NCBI RefSeq assembly: GCF_041276405.1 | Contig: NZ_JBGGGT010000001.1 | Location: 1 to 64,000 of the forward strand | Direction of reading: 5' to 3' | DNA: 64,000 nt | From: Microvirga sp. TS319 | Lineage (GTDB): Bacteria > Pseudomonadota > Alphaproteobacteria > Rhizobiales > Beijerinckiaceae | Shown here: piece by piece, positions 27,125-35,360 of the stretch | How positions within the stretch are numbered: the first letter of the stretch is position 1 | How the letters are laid out: the number at the start of each line of letters is the position of its first letter | Program-made: the position numbers and the translations under genes | Notes under the pieces: model-generated | What the model saw: only the letters and a program-made list of their open reading frames with translations | Told to the model about the DNA's origin: nothing | The model's database searches: none

Positions 27125-27772
27125 ATGCGGCTCTTCATCGGACTCCTCCTCACGGCTGTCGCAGGCTGGGTGGATGCCATTGGATTTCTGCAACTCGCTG
27201 GGCTCTATACGTCCTTCATGAGCGGAAACACCACGCAACTCGGTGTCAGCCTCGGAACGACGGGCGGATTTGCCCGCATTCTGCCATTGGCCCTTGTCGC
27301 TGCATTCTTCACTGGGGCTTTTACGGGCAACCTGTTGGCCTTGCTGTCGGGCCGCTGGTGCCTGCCAACGGTTCTTGGGATGGTTGCCTGCCTCGTCGGC
27401 CTCGCCTTCTGGATCTTCGGCTCAGGCGAAGCGGTTCATGGCGTGTCTCTGCTTCTATCCGGAGCCATGGGAGCTCAAAACGCAGCCTTGCGGCAGGTGA
27501 AAGGCGTTCACGCAGGGACGACCTATGTGACCGGCACCCTCTTCAGCGCGGGGCGGGATCTCGCTGCGGCTGTTCTGGGGAAGGGGCCTCGCTGGAGATG
27601 GCTTCTTCACGTCGCGGTCTGGCTCTTCCTGATGGCAGGCGCAGCAGGCGGAGCCGCCACGTTCGGCCACGCCGGTCGATGGTCCCTCGGCCTCCCGGCG
27701 ATCCTATTGGCTTTGCTGACGGGCACGGCATTGATCTGGGTGTGGCGTGCGAATCCGAAAGCGGAGAGTTGA
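27125..27772 (+). CDS. DUF1275 (YoaK-type) membrane protein
   Basis: A 215-residue inner-membrane protein with about six hydrophobic segments. The DUF1275 signature is present: VDAIGFLQLAGLYTSFMSGNTTQLGV near residue 17, and GAQNAALRQVKGVHAGTTYVTGTL near residue 115. The start is ATG 27125 with GAGGTG upstream. The family is widespread and its function unknown; some members have been proposed as transporters. It stands alone. Confidence 0.9.
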   Translation: MRLFIGLLLTAVAGWVDAIGFLQLAGLYTSFMSGNTTQLGVSLGTTGGFARILPLALVAAFFTGAFTGNLLALLSGRWCLPTVLGMVACLVGLAFWIFGSGEAVHGVSLLLSGAMGAQNAALRQVKGVHAGTTYVTGTLFSAGRDLAAAVLGKGPRWRWLLHVAVWLFLMAGAAGGAATFGHAGRWSLGLPAILLALLTGTALIWVWRANPKAES

Positions 27773-28028
27773 ATTGTTCCGCTTGATGTCCGTGAACCTT
27801 CACGCAACAAAACTCAATGCAAGCGCTGAAGCCGGATAACGCAGAATGCAGGTCCGGACAGAGGCGCGATTGACAGAGCGCACTGCAACAGCGGCAAGGC
27901 AACGAGAGCAAAACCGGCAATAAGGAAGCGAGACTGCTCGCCACCGGAACGCATCCACGCGCCTCTCGTTGCCCGGTTGGCTGTCCAGGACGGCAGCCGA
28001 AAGGTGTTGATCGACAAGGAGCCACGCT

Positions 28029-28988
28029 ATGGCCGATAAAGACCGTTGGAGGAACGAGCAGGAGCACCACAGCTATCGCGAAGATGATCGCGAGGGCTGG
28101 CGTGAAGAAGATTACCGTCGCGGTGGCCGCGGGGGTGGGTACCGTGGCGGCTACGGCCGCGGATCGGATGAAGGCTATAATGCCCAGCGGGGCCTTGGTG
28201 CTGGGAGTTCCGGATATGACCGGACTCAGGCTCGCGGTGGCTATCGCGGCGACCAAGACGCTGAAAGCATGAGCGACCTGTATGGTCGCGGTGCCTATGG
28301 CAGCGTCTATCGCGAGCGCGATTTGGTGGATCCGCGCGGCGGGCTCTACCATGGAGGCGGATATGGCGCTGAAGGATATGGCAGCGCATATCAGGATTAT
28401 GGACGCGGCAGGCCTAACCGTGACTTTGGAGGCAACGACTACAACCGCGGTTTCTACGGTGCCGATCAGGGACGGGGTGGTCGCGCGCGTGGACCTCATC
28501 GGGACAGCTGGGGCTATCGCGGCGAGCGAAGCGGCTGGGATCGCTTCAGCGATGAGGTATCGTCCTGGTTCGGCGACGATGAAGCGGCACGTCGCCGCGA
28601 ACAGGATGCCCGCCAGGGCGATCAAGGTGCGCAGCATCACCGTGGCCGTGGTCCCAAGGGCTATACCCGCTCCGATGAGCGTATCCGCGAGGACGTCAGC
28701 GACCGTCTGACGGACGATCCTTTCGTGGATGCTTCCGAGATCGAGGTAAGCGTCTCGAGCTGCGAAGTGACGCTGTCCGGTACGGTCGACAGCCGGGAGG
28801 CCAAGCACAGGGCAGAAGACTGTGCGGAGCGCGTATCGGGCGTGCGGCACGTCCAGAACAACCTACGGGTCCAGCAGTCGGGCATGGGGCAGGGCACCGC
28901 CGAGGGCGCCGCAGGGAGCGCAGGGGCCGTCAGCACGACGGCGGACATGAGCGGTACAGGTCGTCAGAGGGCGGGTACGAACACCTAG
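28029..28988 (+). CDS. Gly/Arg/Tyr-rich protein with C-terminal BON domain
   Basis: A 319-residue protein in two parts. Residues about 1-215 are low-complexity and hydrophilic, rich in Gly, Arg, Tyr, Asp and Glu (for example RRGGRGGGYRGGYGRGSDEGY). Residues about 220-285 form a BON domain (RIREDVSDRLTDDPFVDASEIEV through AERVSGVRHVQNNLRV). BON domains bind membranes or phospholipids, usually in periplasmic or stress proteins, but there is no signal peptide here. The start is ATG 28029 with AAGGAGCC upstream. The stop codon TAG is the first triplet of a palindromic repeat. Proteins of this build are common in Hyphomicrobiales and have no settled role; a general-stress or envelope role is inferred. 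Confidence 0.85.
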   Translation: MADKDRWRNEQEHHSYREDDREGWREEDYRRGGRGGGYRGGYGRGSDEGYNAQRGLGAGSSGYDRTQARGGYRGDQDAESMSDLYGRGAYGSVYRERDLVDPRGGLYHGGGYGAEGYGSAYQDYGRGRPNRDFGGNDYNRGFYGADQGRGGRARGPHRDSWGYRGERSGWDRFSDEVSSWFGDDEAARRREQDARQGDQGAQHHRGRGPKGYTRSDERIREDVSDRLTDDPFVDASEIEVSVSSCEVTLSGTVDSREAKHRAEDCAERVSGVRHVQNNLRVQQSGMGQGTAEGAAGSAGAVSTTADMSGTGRQRAGTNT

Positions 28989-29034
28989 CGCATCGTGCGA
29001 AGAAGTGGGAACCGGTTCTTCGCGAAGAACGATG
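28986..29034 (+). repeat. Dispersed palindromic repeat, copy 5 (first half)
   Basis: TAGCGCATCGTGCGAAGAAG...CCGGTTCTTCGCGAAGAACGATGC. The TAG at its start is the stop codon of the BON gene. Confidence 0.8.
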
Positions 29035-29048
29035 CTTCATCAAAGATG

Positions 29049-29085
29049 AGAGCAAGCATTCTGATCTCGTCAGAATACTTGCTCT
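29049..29085 (+). terminator. Hairpin after the BON gene
   Basis: AGAGCAAGCATTCTGA pairs with TCAGAATACTTGCTCT around a 5-base loop, a 16-bp stem with one mismatch. No T-run follows. It takes the place of the usual second half of the repeat. Confidence 0.55.
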
Positions 29086-29152
29086 AAGTCGAGGCGTCCG
29101 GGCGCAGCACGACTGCGCCCACTTCTCACCATCAGCCTCCTTGGAGATCGCC

Positions 29153-30094
29153 ATGACTACAATGAAGGCAGTCCGCATACATCGCTTCGGTGGACCCGAG
29201 GTGTTGATGCTCGATGATGTACCCTGGCCCCAGCCGAAGGATGACGAGGTTCTCGTACGAGTCCATGCGGCCAGTGTGAATCCAGTCGACTACAAAATCC
29301 GAGCCGGCTCCTACACGGTAAAGGATGATCAGCTTCCGTATACTCTCGGGCGTGACCTCTCGGGGACGGTCGAGCTTCTGGGAACGCGCGCCCACACCCT
29401 CAAGGTAGGCGATCCGATCTTTGCGTTCATCGGTGTGGATCGAGGAACCTATGCCGAATACGCCGTGGTCAAAGCCATGGAGATGGCCGCCAAACCTGAG
29501 ACGATCGACCATGTGCAGGCGGCCGCCGTGCCTCTCGCCGGCCTGACGGCCTGGCAGGGCCTGTTCGATCATGGTCAGTTGCAGGCTGGGCAACGTGTTC
29601 TCGTTCATGGTGGGGCAGGGGGAGTTGGTCACTTCGCCATCCAGTTTGCCAAGGCTAAGGGTGCGACTGTTCTGACCACTGCGTCAGGCACTGACCTCGA
29701 TTTCGTGCGCGAACTCGGTGCGGACGAGGCCATCGATTACAAAGCCGACCGTTTTGAAGACCGTGCACGCGACATCGACGTTGTGTTCGATCTGGTCGCC
29801 GGAGAAACCCAGGACCGCTCCTGGAGCGTACTGAAGGAGGGCGGCATTCTGGTCTCGACATTGGGCGCGCCTCCAGCTGAGAAAGCAGAACAGCACAAGG
29901 TTCGTGCCGCAGGGTATCGGGCTCGTCCGAATCCGGCGCAGCTGAGCGAGATCGGACAGCTGATCGATGGTGGTCAGGTGCAGGTCGCCGTCGCCCGGAC
30001 GTTCGCGCTCGCGGATGCAGGTGCAGCGCAGACATATCTGGAACAGGAGCATGTGCGCGGAAAGGTCGTTCTGCAGGTCGCCGACAAGACCTGA
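29153..30094 (+). CDS. Zinc-independent medium-chain oxidoreductase (quinone reductase-like)
   Basis: A 313-residue MDR-superfamily protein. It has the catalytic-domain start MKAVRIHRFGGPEVLMLDDVPWPQP and the nucleotide-binding motif VLVHGGAGGVGHFAIQFAKAKGA near residue 145. There are no zinc-ligand Cys, so it is of the NADPH:quinone reductase or enoyl-reductase-like type. The start is ATG 29153 (MTTMKAV), chosen because GGAG lies about ten bases upstream. Substrates cannot be told from sequence. It is a single gene between the BON gene and an SDR gene. Confidence 0.88.
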   Translation: MTTMKAVRIHRFGGPEVLMLDDVPWPQPKDDEVLVRVHAASVNPVDYKIRAGSYTVKDDQLPYTLGRDLSGTVELLGTRAHTLKVGDPIFAFIGVDRGTYAEYAVVKAMEMAAKPETIDHVQAAAVPLAGLTAWQGLFDHGQLQAGQRVLVHGGAGGVGHFAIQFAKAKGATVLTTASGTDLDFVRELGADEAIDYKADRFEDRARDIDVVFDLVAGETQDRSWSVLKEGGILVSTLGAPPAEKAEQHKVRAAGYRARPNPAQLSEIGQLIDGGQVQVAVARTFALADAGAAQTYLEQEHVRGKVVLQVADKT

Positions 30095-30313
30095 CGGGGC
30101 TCCTGGCGGCCGATGAATGGTTCAGTCAGCCAGGAACGGAATTGCTCATGGAGATCAGCCAACGACGCACAAGCGACCAAGCGATCAGATGGGAGCACTC
30201 TAACCAGCACTGAGAGCATCGGACCAAAATGGGCTTCCACAGGTGAACATTACCAGGCACGAGCAGTTTTCGACTGAGCAGCTCGCCTCACCGCTGCAGA
30301 ACAGGAATGTGGA

Positions 30314-31327
30314 ATGAGCGATCATCTCTGGATACCTGATCACGCAGGCAGCACCCCTCTACCCCCACGCAGAGCAATCCTAGTCGGTGGGATCGCGGCT
30401 GCGGCCTTCGCGGGCACCGCCGCCGCGCAGTCACCGGAGAACGCTCCCACTGCAGGTCCGGTCAGGCCTGGGCGCGGCTCGCAGCTCACGGGCAAGATCG
30501 GCGTGGTCACCGGGGCGGCCCGTGGGATTGGACGGGCCATCGCCGTTGAGCTGGCGGCCAATGGGGCCGACGTCGCAGCGATTGACATCTGCGGCTTTGT
30601 CTCGCCCGCATCCAACGCTGCTCCCGCCACGCCAGAGGATCTTGCGGAGACGATACGGCAGGTGCAGGCAACCGGCCGGCGCGCGCTCGCCATCCAGGCC
30701 GATATCCGCAATATCGAAGCGCTTCGGGAAGCGGCTGATCGTGTCGAGGCTGAGCTTGGTCAGATCAACGTGGTCGTGGCCAACGCGGCCATTCAGCGGT
30801 GGAAACCGCTTCTCGAGATGGATGACTCGGATTGGCGCGACGTGATCGACAACAATCTGAACGGCACGGCCAACACCATCCGGGCCTTCGCGCCCAAGAT
30901 GGTGACCCGAAAGTCCGGTCGGATCATCGTGTTGTCGTCAATGCAGGGCAAGCACGGGACCAAGGATGCGAGCTCCTATTCGGCGTCGAAATGGGGCATT
31001 CTCGGACTCATGAAGAGCGCCGCAATAGAACTCGGCCCACATGGCATAACTGTCAATGCGCTGATCCCAGGTCTCGTCGATACGCCGCTGACCCATTACG
31101 AAACCCGGTACCGGGAAGCGATTGCCGAAACCCAGTCCAATCCACCCGAGCATCCCACCCCCGAGCAAGTCTGGAACGCGAGAAAGGTCCAGGTACCACT
31201 GAAAGTGGGTTGGCTGCGGCCGGAGGATGTCTCGCCGGCCGCTGTCTTTCTGGCATCCGATGCCGCTGCGATGGTCACTGGTGCCGAGTACGAGGTCACA
31301 GGCGGAGACAGCGCGCATAACGTGTAA
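30314..31327 (+). CDS. Short-chain dehydrogenase with an N-terminal Tat-like leader
   Basis: A 337-residue SDR. The first 40 residues look like an export signal: PPRRAILVGGIAAAAFAGTAAAQS, with a twin arginine before a hydrophobic run and an AxA-type site. The Rossmann motif GAARGIGRAIA follows near residue 70. The blocks VAAIDICGF, TPEDLAETIRQVQATGRRALAIQADIR and SASKWGILGLMKSAAIELGPHGITVNALIPGLVDTPL resemble the mycofactocin-coupled SDR subgroup. No mycofactocin genes are in this window. An exported NAD(P)-dependent dehydrogenase is unusual, so the leader deserves checking. The substrate is unknown. Confidence 0.85.
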   Translation: MSDHLWIPDHAGSTPLPPRRAILVGGIAAAAFAGTAAAQSPENAPTAGPVRPGRGSQLTGKIGVVTGAARGIGRAIAVELAANGADVAAIDICGFVSPASNAAPATPEDLAETIRQVQATGRRALAIQADIRNIEALREAADRVEAELGQINVVVANAAIQRWKPLLEMDDSDWRDVIDNNLNGTANTIRAFAPKMVTRKSGRIIVLSSMQGKHGTKDASSYSASKWGILGLMKSAAIELGPHGITVNALIPGLVDTPLTHYETRYREAIAETQSNPPEHPTPEQVWNARKVQVPLKVGWLRPEDVSPAAVFLASDAAAMVTGAEYEVTGGDSAHNV

Positions 31328-31774
31328 GTTCACACAGGCCGCTTTCCGCACGATGCGCTACAGCATCGGACGTGACATCGAACCCACATCCAAGGCAGTC
31401 AGTCTATGGTCTCGAGCATCTTTTCACGCAGAACCGGTTCCCCCGTCTTGCGTTCGATGCTCGCGTATCCACAACAATCCTCTCAACGGTGGGCTGGAGC
31501 GCGCTTCCACCTGGACCGACCGACAAATCGGAGCCCATCATCGGGGCGACCCGCGCGGGACAATGCTAGGCAATGGTCCCGAGAGGAAGGGACGATCCTT
31601 CGGAATTGGTGCGCGGAAGCAGAGCGGTATGAGTAAGTTCGTCCGGTCGGCGAACTTGAGCGCCGAGCTGACCATCGATGCCCATTGCCGTATCGGGCGC
31701 GTGCAGTAGGTTATCCGGGACAGCCCTTGGGAAGATCCGTCTGGAGGGTGCCCAGGCAATGAAGTATGTATCTG
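31328..31774. other. Intergenic stretch with a repeat
   Basis: Apart from the repeat at 31346-31462 I see no gene; the open frames here are short and lack domains. Confidence 0.5.
31346..31462 (-). repeat. Dispersed palindromic repeat, copy 6
   Basis: Reverse orientation. TTCCGCACGATGCGCTACAGCATCGGACGTGA is followed by CATCGAACCCAC, the CAGTCTATGGTC motif and AGCATCTTTTCACGCAGAACCGG, ending GATGCTCG. It shares the CAGTCTATGG segment with copies 4 and 8. Confidence 0.8.
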
Positions 31775-33637
31775 TCATGCGACATTCTCCATGACCTCGT
31801 CTATGGATAAGCCCTCCGCCTGAAGGCGCCACATGGTATCGAACACGCCGCCACGCTGGCGCAGTTCCGCCGCGGTTCCGTCCTCCACGATCTGCCCTCC
31901 CTTGACGACGATGATGCGATCAAAGGCTGTGAGCGTGGAGAGGCGGTGGGCAACCGCAATAACCGTGCGACCGCGCATGAGGCGCACGAGCGAGCGCTGA
32001 ATCTCCATTTCCGATTCCGTATCGAGCGCCGAGGTCGCTTCGTCCAGAATGATGATGGGAGCATTCTTCAGGAATGCCCGCGCAATGCCGATCCGCTGGC
32101 GCTGGCCACCGGAGAGCTTCATGCCTCGCTCCCCGACGAGCGTATTGTAGCCTTCGGGAGTGGCACGAATGAAGCTGTCGCAGCACGCGGCGCGGGCGGC
32201 TGCATAGACCTCCTCGTCGCTCGCGTCCGGTCTGGCGAAGCGGATATTCTCCATGAGGGTGCGGTGAAACAGGGTGATCTCCTGGGGCACCACGGCCAGT
32301 GCCGCACGAAGAGAGTCCTGCCGGACTTCGGTGAGACGCTGTCCGTCGATGAGGACTTCACCGGATTGCACGTCGTACAATCTCTGCAGCAAGTGGATCA
32401 GGGTGGACTTTCCTGCCCCTGACGGACCGACGATCCCGACCTTCTGGCCAGCCGGAATCCGCAAATTCAATCTATGAACGGCATCGGATCTGGTATTTCC
32501 GTAGGAGAAGCTCACGTCCCGGAACTCCACAGAGCCGCCGCGGGCGACGAGGGGTGTGGCATTCGGGGCGTCGATGACGGATTGCGGCTGTGCGATCACC
32601 CGCAATGTGTCCTCGATATATCCCACGTATTGCGCGGTTTCGACGAGCGAAAGGGCCAGGTCCCGGGAGCTGTTGAGAATGCGGAAGGTCAGGGTCGATA
32701 CGACCACCACGTCGCCGGGTGTAATATCGCCAAGGTCCCAAAGATATACAGCCCAAGACAGCATTCCGCCCGCCATCCCCCACAGGGCGACGTCATGCAG
32801 GGCGCGTGCCTTCTCAAGGTAGAGCCAGCTGCGGCGCTGCGCGACGGCCTCCTCCCGGAAGCCCTGGCCGAGGCGCTCCGCCTCCCGGGTCCGGGCCGAG
32901 AAGGACTTGACTGCCCACATATTGGTAATCACGTCCACGAGGCCGCCCGCCACGGTCCCGGCGTGACCTGCATATGTCCGATGCAGAGGCCGCCCTCGCT
33001 CGCCGAACCAGACGAGCCCGCCGGTAACGGCTGTCACGAAGATGGCAAGGACAAGCATCATGCGCCAATCGACCGTCAGAAACACGATCAATGCGCCAAT
33101 GAACTCTATGCAGGGCGGAAGGATGCGCCACACGATCGTATTCGTGAGGGCCCCGAAATTGCCGGCTGTTGCAGTCAAACGCTGCCCGAGTGAGCCCGCC
33201 AGATTATCGGCGAAGTAGCGCATGGGCTGACCGTTCAGATAGTTGAACAGGTCGAGGCGCATGGTCACGCCGACGCCGAGAGTGGTTCGGCAGGCGAGCC
33301 AGCCTGTGATGCGCCACAGAATGCCTTCGCCGGCAATGAAGGTCACGAACAGGATGAGGGCGGACCAAACTGCCGCGTTCGCCTCGCGGGGACCCGCCAT
33401 TGCGTTGACGAGGAGCTTCATGACGTATTGTACAGCCACCGCGCATCCTGCGGCTCCAACGACGGTGAAGAACAACGCGCCGAACTGCCACGGGCGGCCG
33501 CCGATATAGTGAAGAACGAACCGGTAGGGCCCCTGCAGAAAGGTGGATGGCTCCGCCGTGGGCCGATCCGGGTGAGCCATGGCAGCGCTCGACCGGCTAA
33601 GTCCGGCGTTGATCAAGGGACTCGCTTCCCGCCACAT
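31775..33637 (-). CDS. ABC exporter, fused permease-ATPase (MsbA-like)
   Basis: A 620-residue half-transporter. A six-helix export domain (residues about 40-330) precedes a nucleotide-binding domain with Walker A GPSGAGKSTLIHLLQRLYDV, signature LSGGQRQRIGIARAFLK, Walker B IIILDEATSALD and H-loop VAHRLST. It acts as a dimer in the inner membrane and may export a lipid, glycan or peptide. The start is ATG 33637 behind GGAGTAGGA, five bases from the stop of the upstream glycosidase gene, so the two form one operon. The partner glycosidase hints at a saccharide cargo, which is inference. Confidence 0.92.
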   Translation of the reverse strand: MWREASPLINAGLSRSSAAMAHPDRPTAEPSTFLQGPYRFVLHYIGGRPWQFGALFFTVVGAAGCAVAVQYVMKLLVNAMAGPREANAAVWSALILFVTFIAGEGILWRITGWLACRTTLGVGVTMRLDLFNYLNGQPMRYFADNLAGSLGQRLTATAGNFGALTNTIVWRILPPCIEFIGALIVFLTVDWRMMLVLAIFVTAVTGGLVWFGERGRPLHRTYAGHAGTVAGGLVDVITNMWAVKSFSARTREAERLGQGFREEAVAQRRSWLYLEKARALHDVALWGMAGGMLSWAVYLWDLGDITPGDVVVVSTLTFRILNSSRDLALSLVETAQYVGYIEDTLRVIAQPQSVIDAPNATPLVARGGSVEFRDVSFSYGNTRSDAVHRLNLRIPAGQKVGIVGPSGAGKSTLIHLLQRLYDVQSGEVLIDGQRLTEVRQDSLRAALAVVPQEITLFHRTLMENIRFARPDASDEEVYAAARAACCDSFIRATPEGYNTLVGERGMKLSGGQRQRIGIARAFLKNAPIIILDEATSALDTESEMEIQRSLVRLMRGRTVIAVAHRLSTLTAFDRIIVVKGGQIVEDGTAAELRQRGGVFDTMWRLQAEGLSIDEVMENVA

Positions 33638-33642
33638 CAATC

Positions 33643-34812
33643 CTACTCCGCTGCGACCGAGGACACAGGGCCGCTATCGCCGGTGTCGAACACATCAAAA
33701 AGGGCCCGCTGCTGTTGCAGCTCACGAGCAAGCCGAGGGAAAACCGCACGGCGCCCATGCCCGTCAGGTTCGGTCAGGAGGCCGACGCTGCAGGTGCGCT
33801 CGTTATCCCAGCCAGGGTAGTCCGCGACCGGGTAGAGACAGATACCCTCGATCGGAACACCCACGTCCAGGGCAGCATGCACTTCCGAGCAGACATAATG
33901 AAACCAGGAGCAGCGGCCACACCCCTCAGCACCGGTTTCTGCGACGAGAAGCGGACGCCGATACCGCAGATGGACCTCCTCCAGCAAACTGTGCAGAGGC
34001 CGGTATGCATGGTGTCCCATGGGAATCGTCGAGCCGCCGTGATACCATTGATTGTCGGGATAATAGTTAAGCCCGACGATATCGAGGTAATCCAGCGTGC
34101 CGCCCAATCCGGGCTCCTTGGCACCGCACAAGATGTCGAGCGCCTCGAACTGAGCCTGCTGGTAGGTTTGTGCGCTTTTGACGTATTCTGCATCGCCGAT
34201 GCCCGCTTCCACATTGATCAGGGGTTCCGCCGTGATGAATCGTGCCCTCGGGTCGACGGCGCGAATGGCATCAACGGCCGCGATCGTGGCGCGCACGAGT
34301 TGGCGCTTGAGCTCCGCGCCCCGGCCCCGGCAACAGGGGTTGAAACGACCCATTTCGCCGCCAGCCCAAGCCCAGAAAGATATTTCGTTCACGGGACAGT
34401 ATACGGGCACATGGCGGCTTTCCTCCTTAGTCAACCGGGCTACCGCGGAGGCAAAGCGCGCAAATCGATCAATGAAGACAGGGGACCAGATGTCGAGATG
34501 GTCGGGATAGCCATAGTGGCACAGGTCCCAGATAATGCGCGTTTCGATAGCCTCAGCGGCCCTTAGCATCGGCAGAAAGCTGCTCCAGTCGTAGCAGCCC
34601 GGCATCGTCTCGATGAGATGCCACCGCAAGCCATCCCGGACAGCCCGTATTCCATGCCGCGCGAGGACCTCGTAATCCTTCGCCGCAAGTCGGTCATGCT
34701 GTGTGCTTGCCAGGAGATCAAGCCTGCGCCCGTCGCCGCGCCAGTGACTTGAACATTCGAATCCACCCAGGATGAAGCTCCCGAATACAGAAGCGCGATC
34801 AGATGAAATCAT
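33643..34812 (-). CDS. GH1-like (clan GH-A) glycosidase
   Basis: A 389-residue cytoplasmic protein with the features of a clan GH-A beta-glycosidase. These are GIRAVRDGLRWHLIETMPGCYDWSSF near residue 50, the acid/base-type Glu in CPVNEISFWAWAGG near residue 140, LDIVGLNYYPDNQWY near residue 222, and a nucleophile-type Glu in LLVAETGAEGCGR near residue 270. It is shorter than typical GH1 enzymes (about 450) and matches a COG2723-like subgroup seen beside glycan genes in Hyphomicrobiales. The start is ATG 34812 (MISSDRASVFGSF). An open extension of 35 codons lacks a ribosome site. The ABC exporter follows within five bases. The substrate is unknown. A 9-bp perfect inverted repeat lies 60 bp upstream. 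Confidence 0.82.
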   Translation of the reverse strand: MISSDRASVFGSFILGGFECSSHWRGDGRRLDLLASTQHDRLAAKDYEVLARHGIRAVRDGLRWHLIETMPGCYDWSSFLPMLRAAEAIETRIIWDLCHYGYPDHLDIWSPVFIDRFARFASAVARLTKEESRHVPVYCPVNEISFWAWAGGEMGRFNPCCRGRGAELKRQLVRATIAAVDAIRAVDPRARFITAEPLINVEAGIGDAEYVKSAQTYQQAQFEALDILCGAKEPGLGGTLDYLDIVGLNYYPDNQWYHGGSTIPMGHHAYRPLHSLLEEVHLRYRRPLLVAETGAEGCGRCSWFHYVCSEVHAALDVGVPIEGICLYPVADYPGWDNERTCSVGLLTEPDGHGRRAVFPRLARELQQQRALFDVFDTGDSGPVSSVAAE

Positions 34813-34871
34813 TGGCGTGATTGCTCCGACCCTGCACAAACGTGGGTAAGCGTGAGTTGTTGGAAACTTGT

Positions 34872-34907
34872 ACGGTATAGCGAGCAACAAATGGCGGACT
34901 ATACCGT
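34872..34907. promoter_or_regulatory. Perfect 9-bp inverted repeat upstream of the glycosidase/exporter operon
   Basis: ACGGTATAG (34872-34880) and CTATACCGT (34899-34907) are exact reverse complements with an 18-bp spacer, 60 bp before the start codon. Half-site centres are 27 bp apart. It is likely an operator; no regulator gene is adjacent. Confidence 0.55.
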
Positions 34908-35360
34908 GTTCACACACAAACTTAGCTGGGTCGCAACCCGGCTACCAACGAAGTGCGTTCCGCATTGTTCCTGTACCGTTTCGATAGCTTTTGGCCGTTC
35001 CCTGTTCATGTTGAATAGAGAACGGAACGCTCGGTATCGGTGTTACTCCAGAAGAGTACGCAACGTGCGCGGCCACGCTTCTCATAGGTTGATGCGAGTA
35101 TCACGACGAGTTCCCAGCATGCCGTTGAATTTGTCAGGATTGCGAGGATCGATCGGTAAAAGACCGGAATACGATGTCGGGCAGAGAACAGACAATTCCT
35201 TCGAACTGCCTGAAAATGGCAGAAGCTCCTTCTAAGAAGAATCTCTCATGCTGGAAGCGTTTCATTCCTGATCAGGACGCTCTTTTGAGGGAAGTGGTGT
35301 TACCGACTCCGATCCTAGGCGCGATGAGCAGCACTTGGTTGGATCCTCACCAGCACCCTT
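34908..35360. other. A+T-richer intergenic stretch with a hairpin
   Basis: No convincing gene. A 14-bp-arm hairpin is at 34995-35025 (CCGTTCCCTGTTCA against TGAATAGAGAACGG, two G-U-type pairs, 3-base loop). The composition is lower in G+C than the neighbours, which fits acquired or decayed DNA. Confidence 0.45.

Noticed and set aside
27543..28850. A 435-codon minus-strand frame opposite the DUF1275 and BON genes
   Set aside because: It exists because the Gly/Arg/Tyr-rich repeats of the BON protein lack stops in reverse; the plus-strand genes have ribosome sites and domains.
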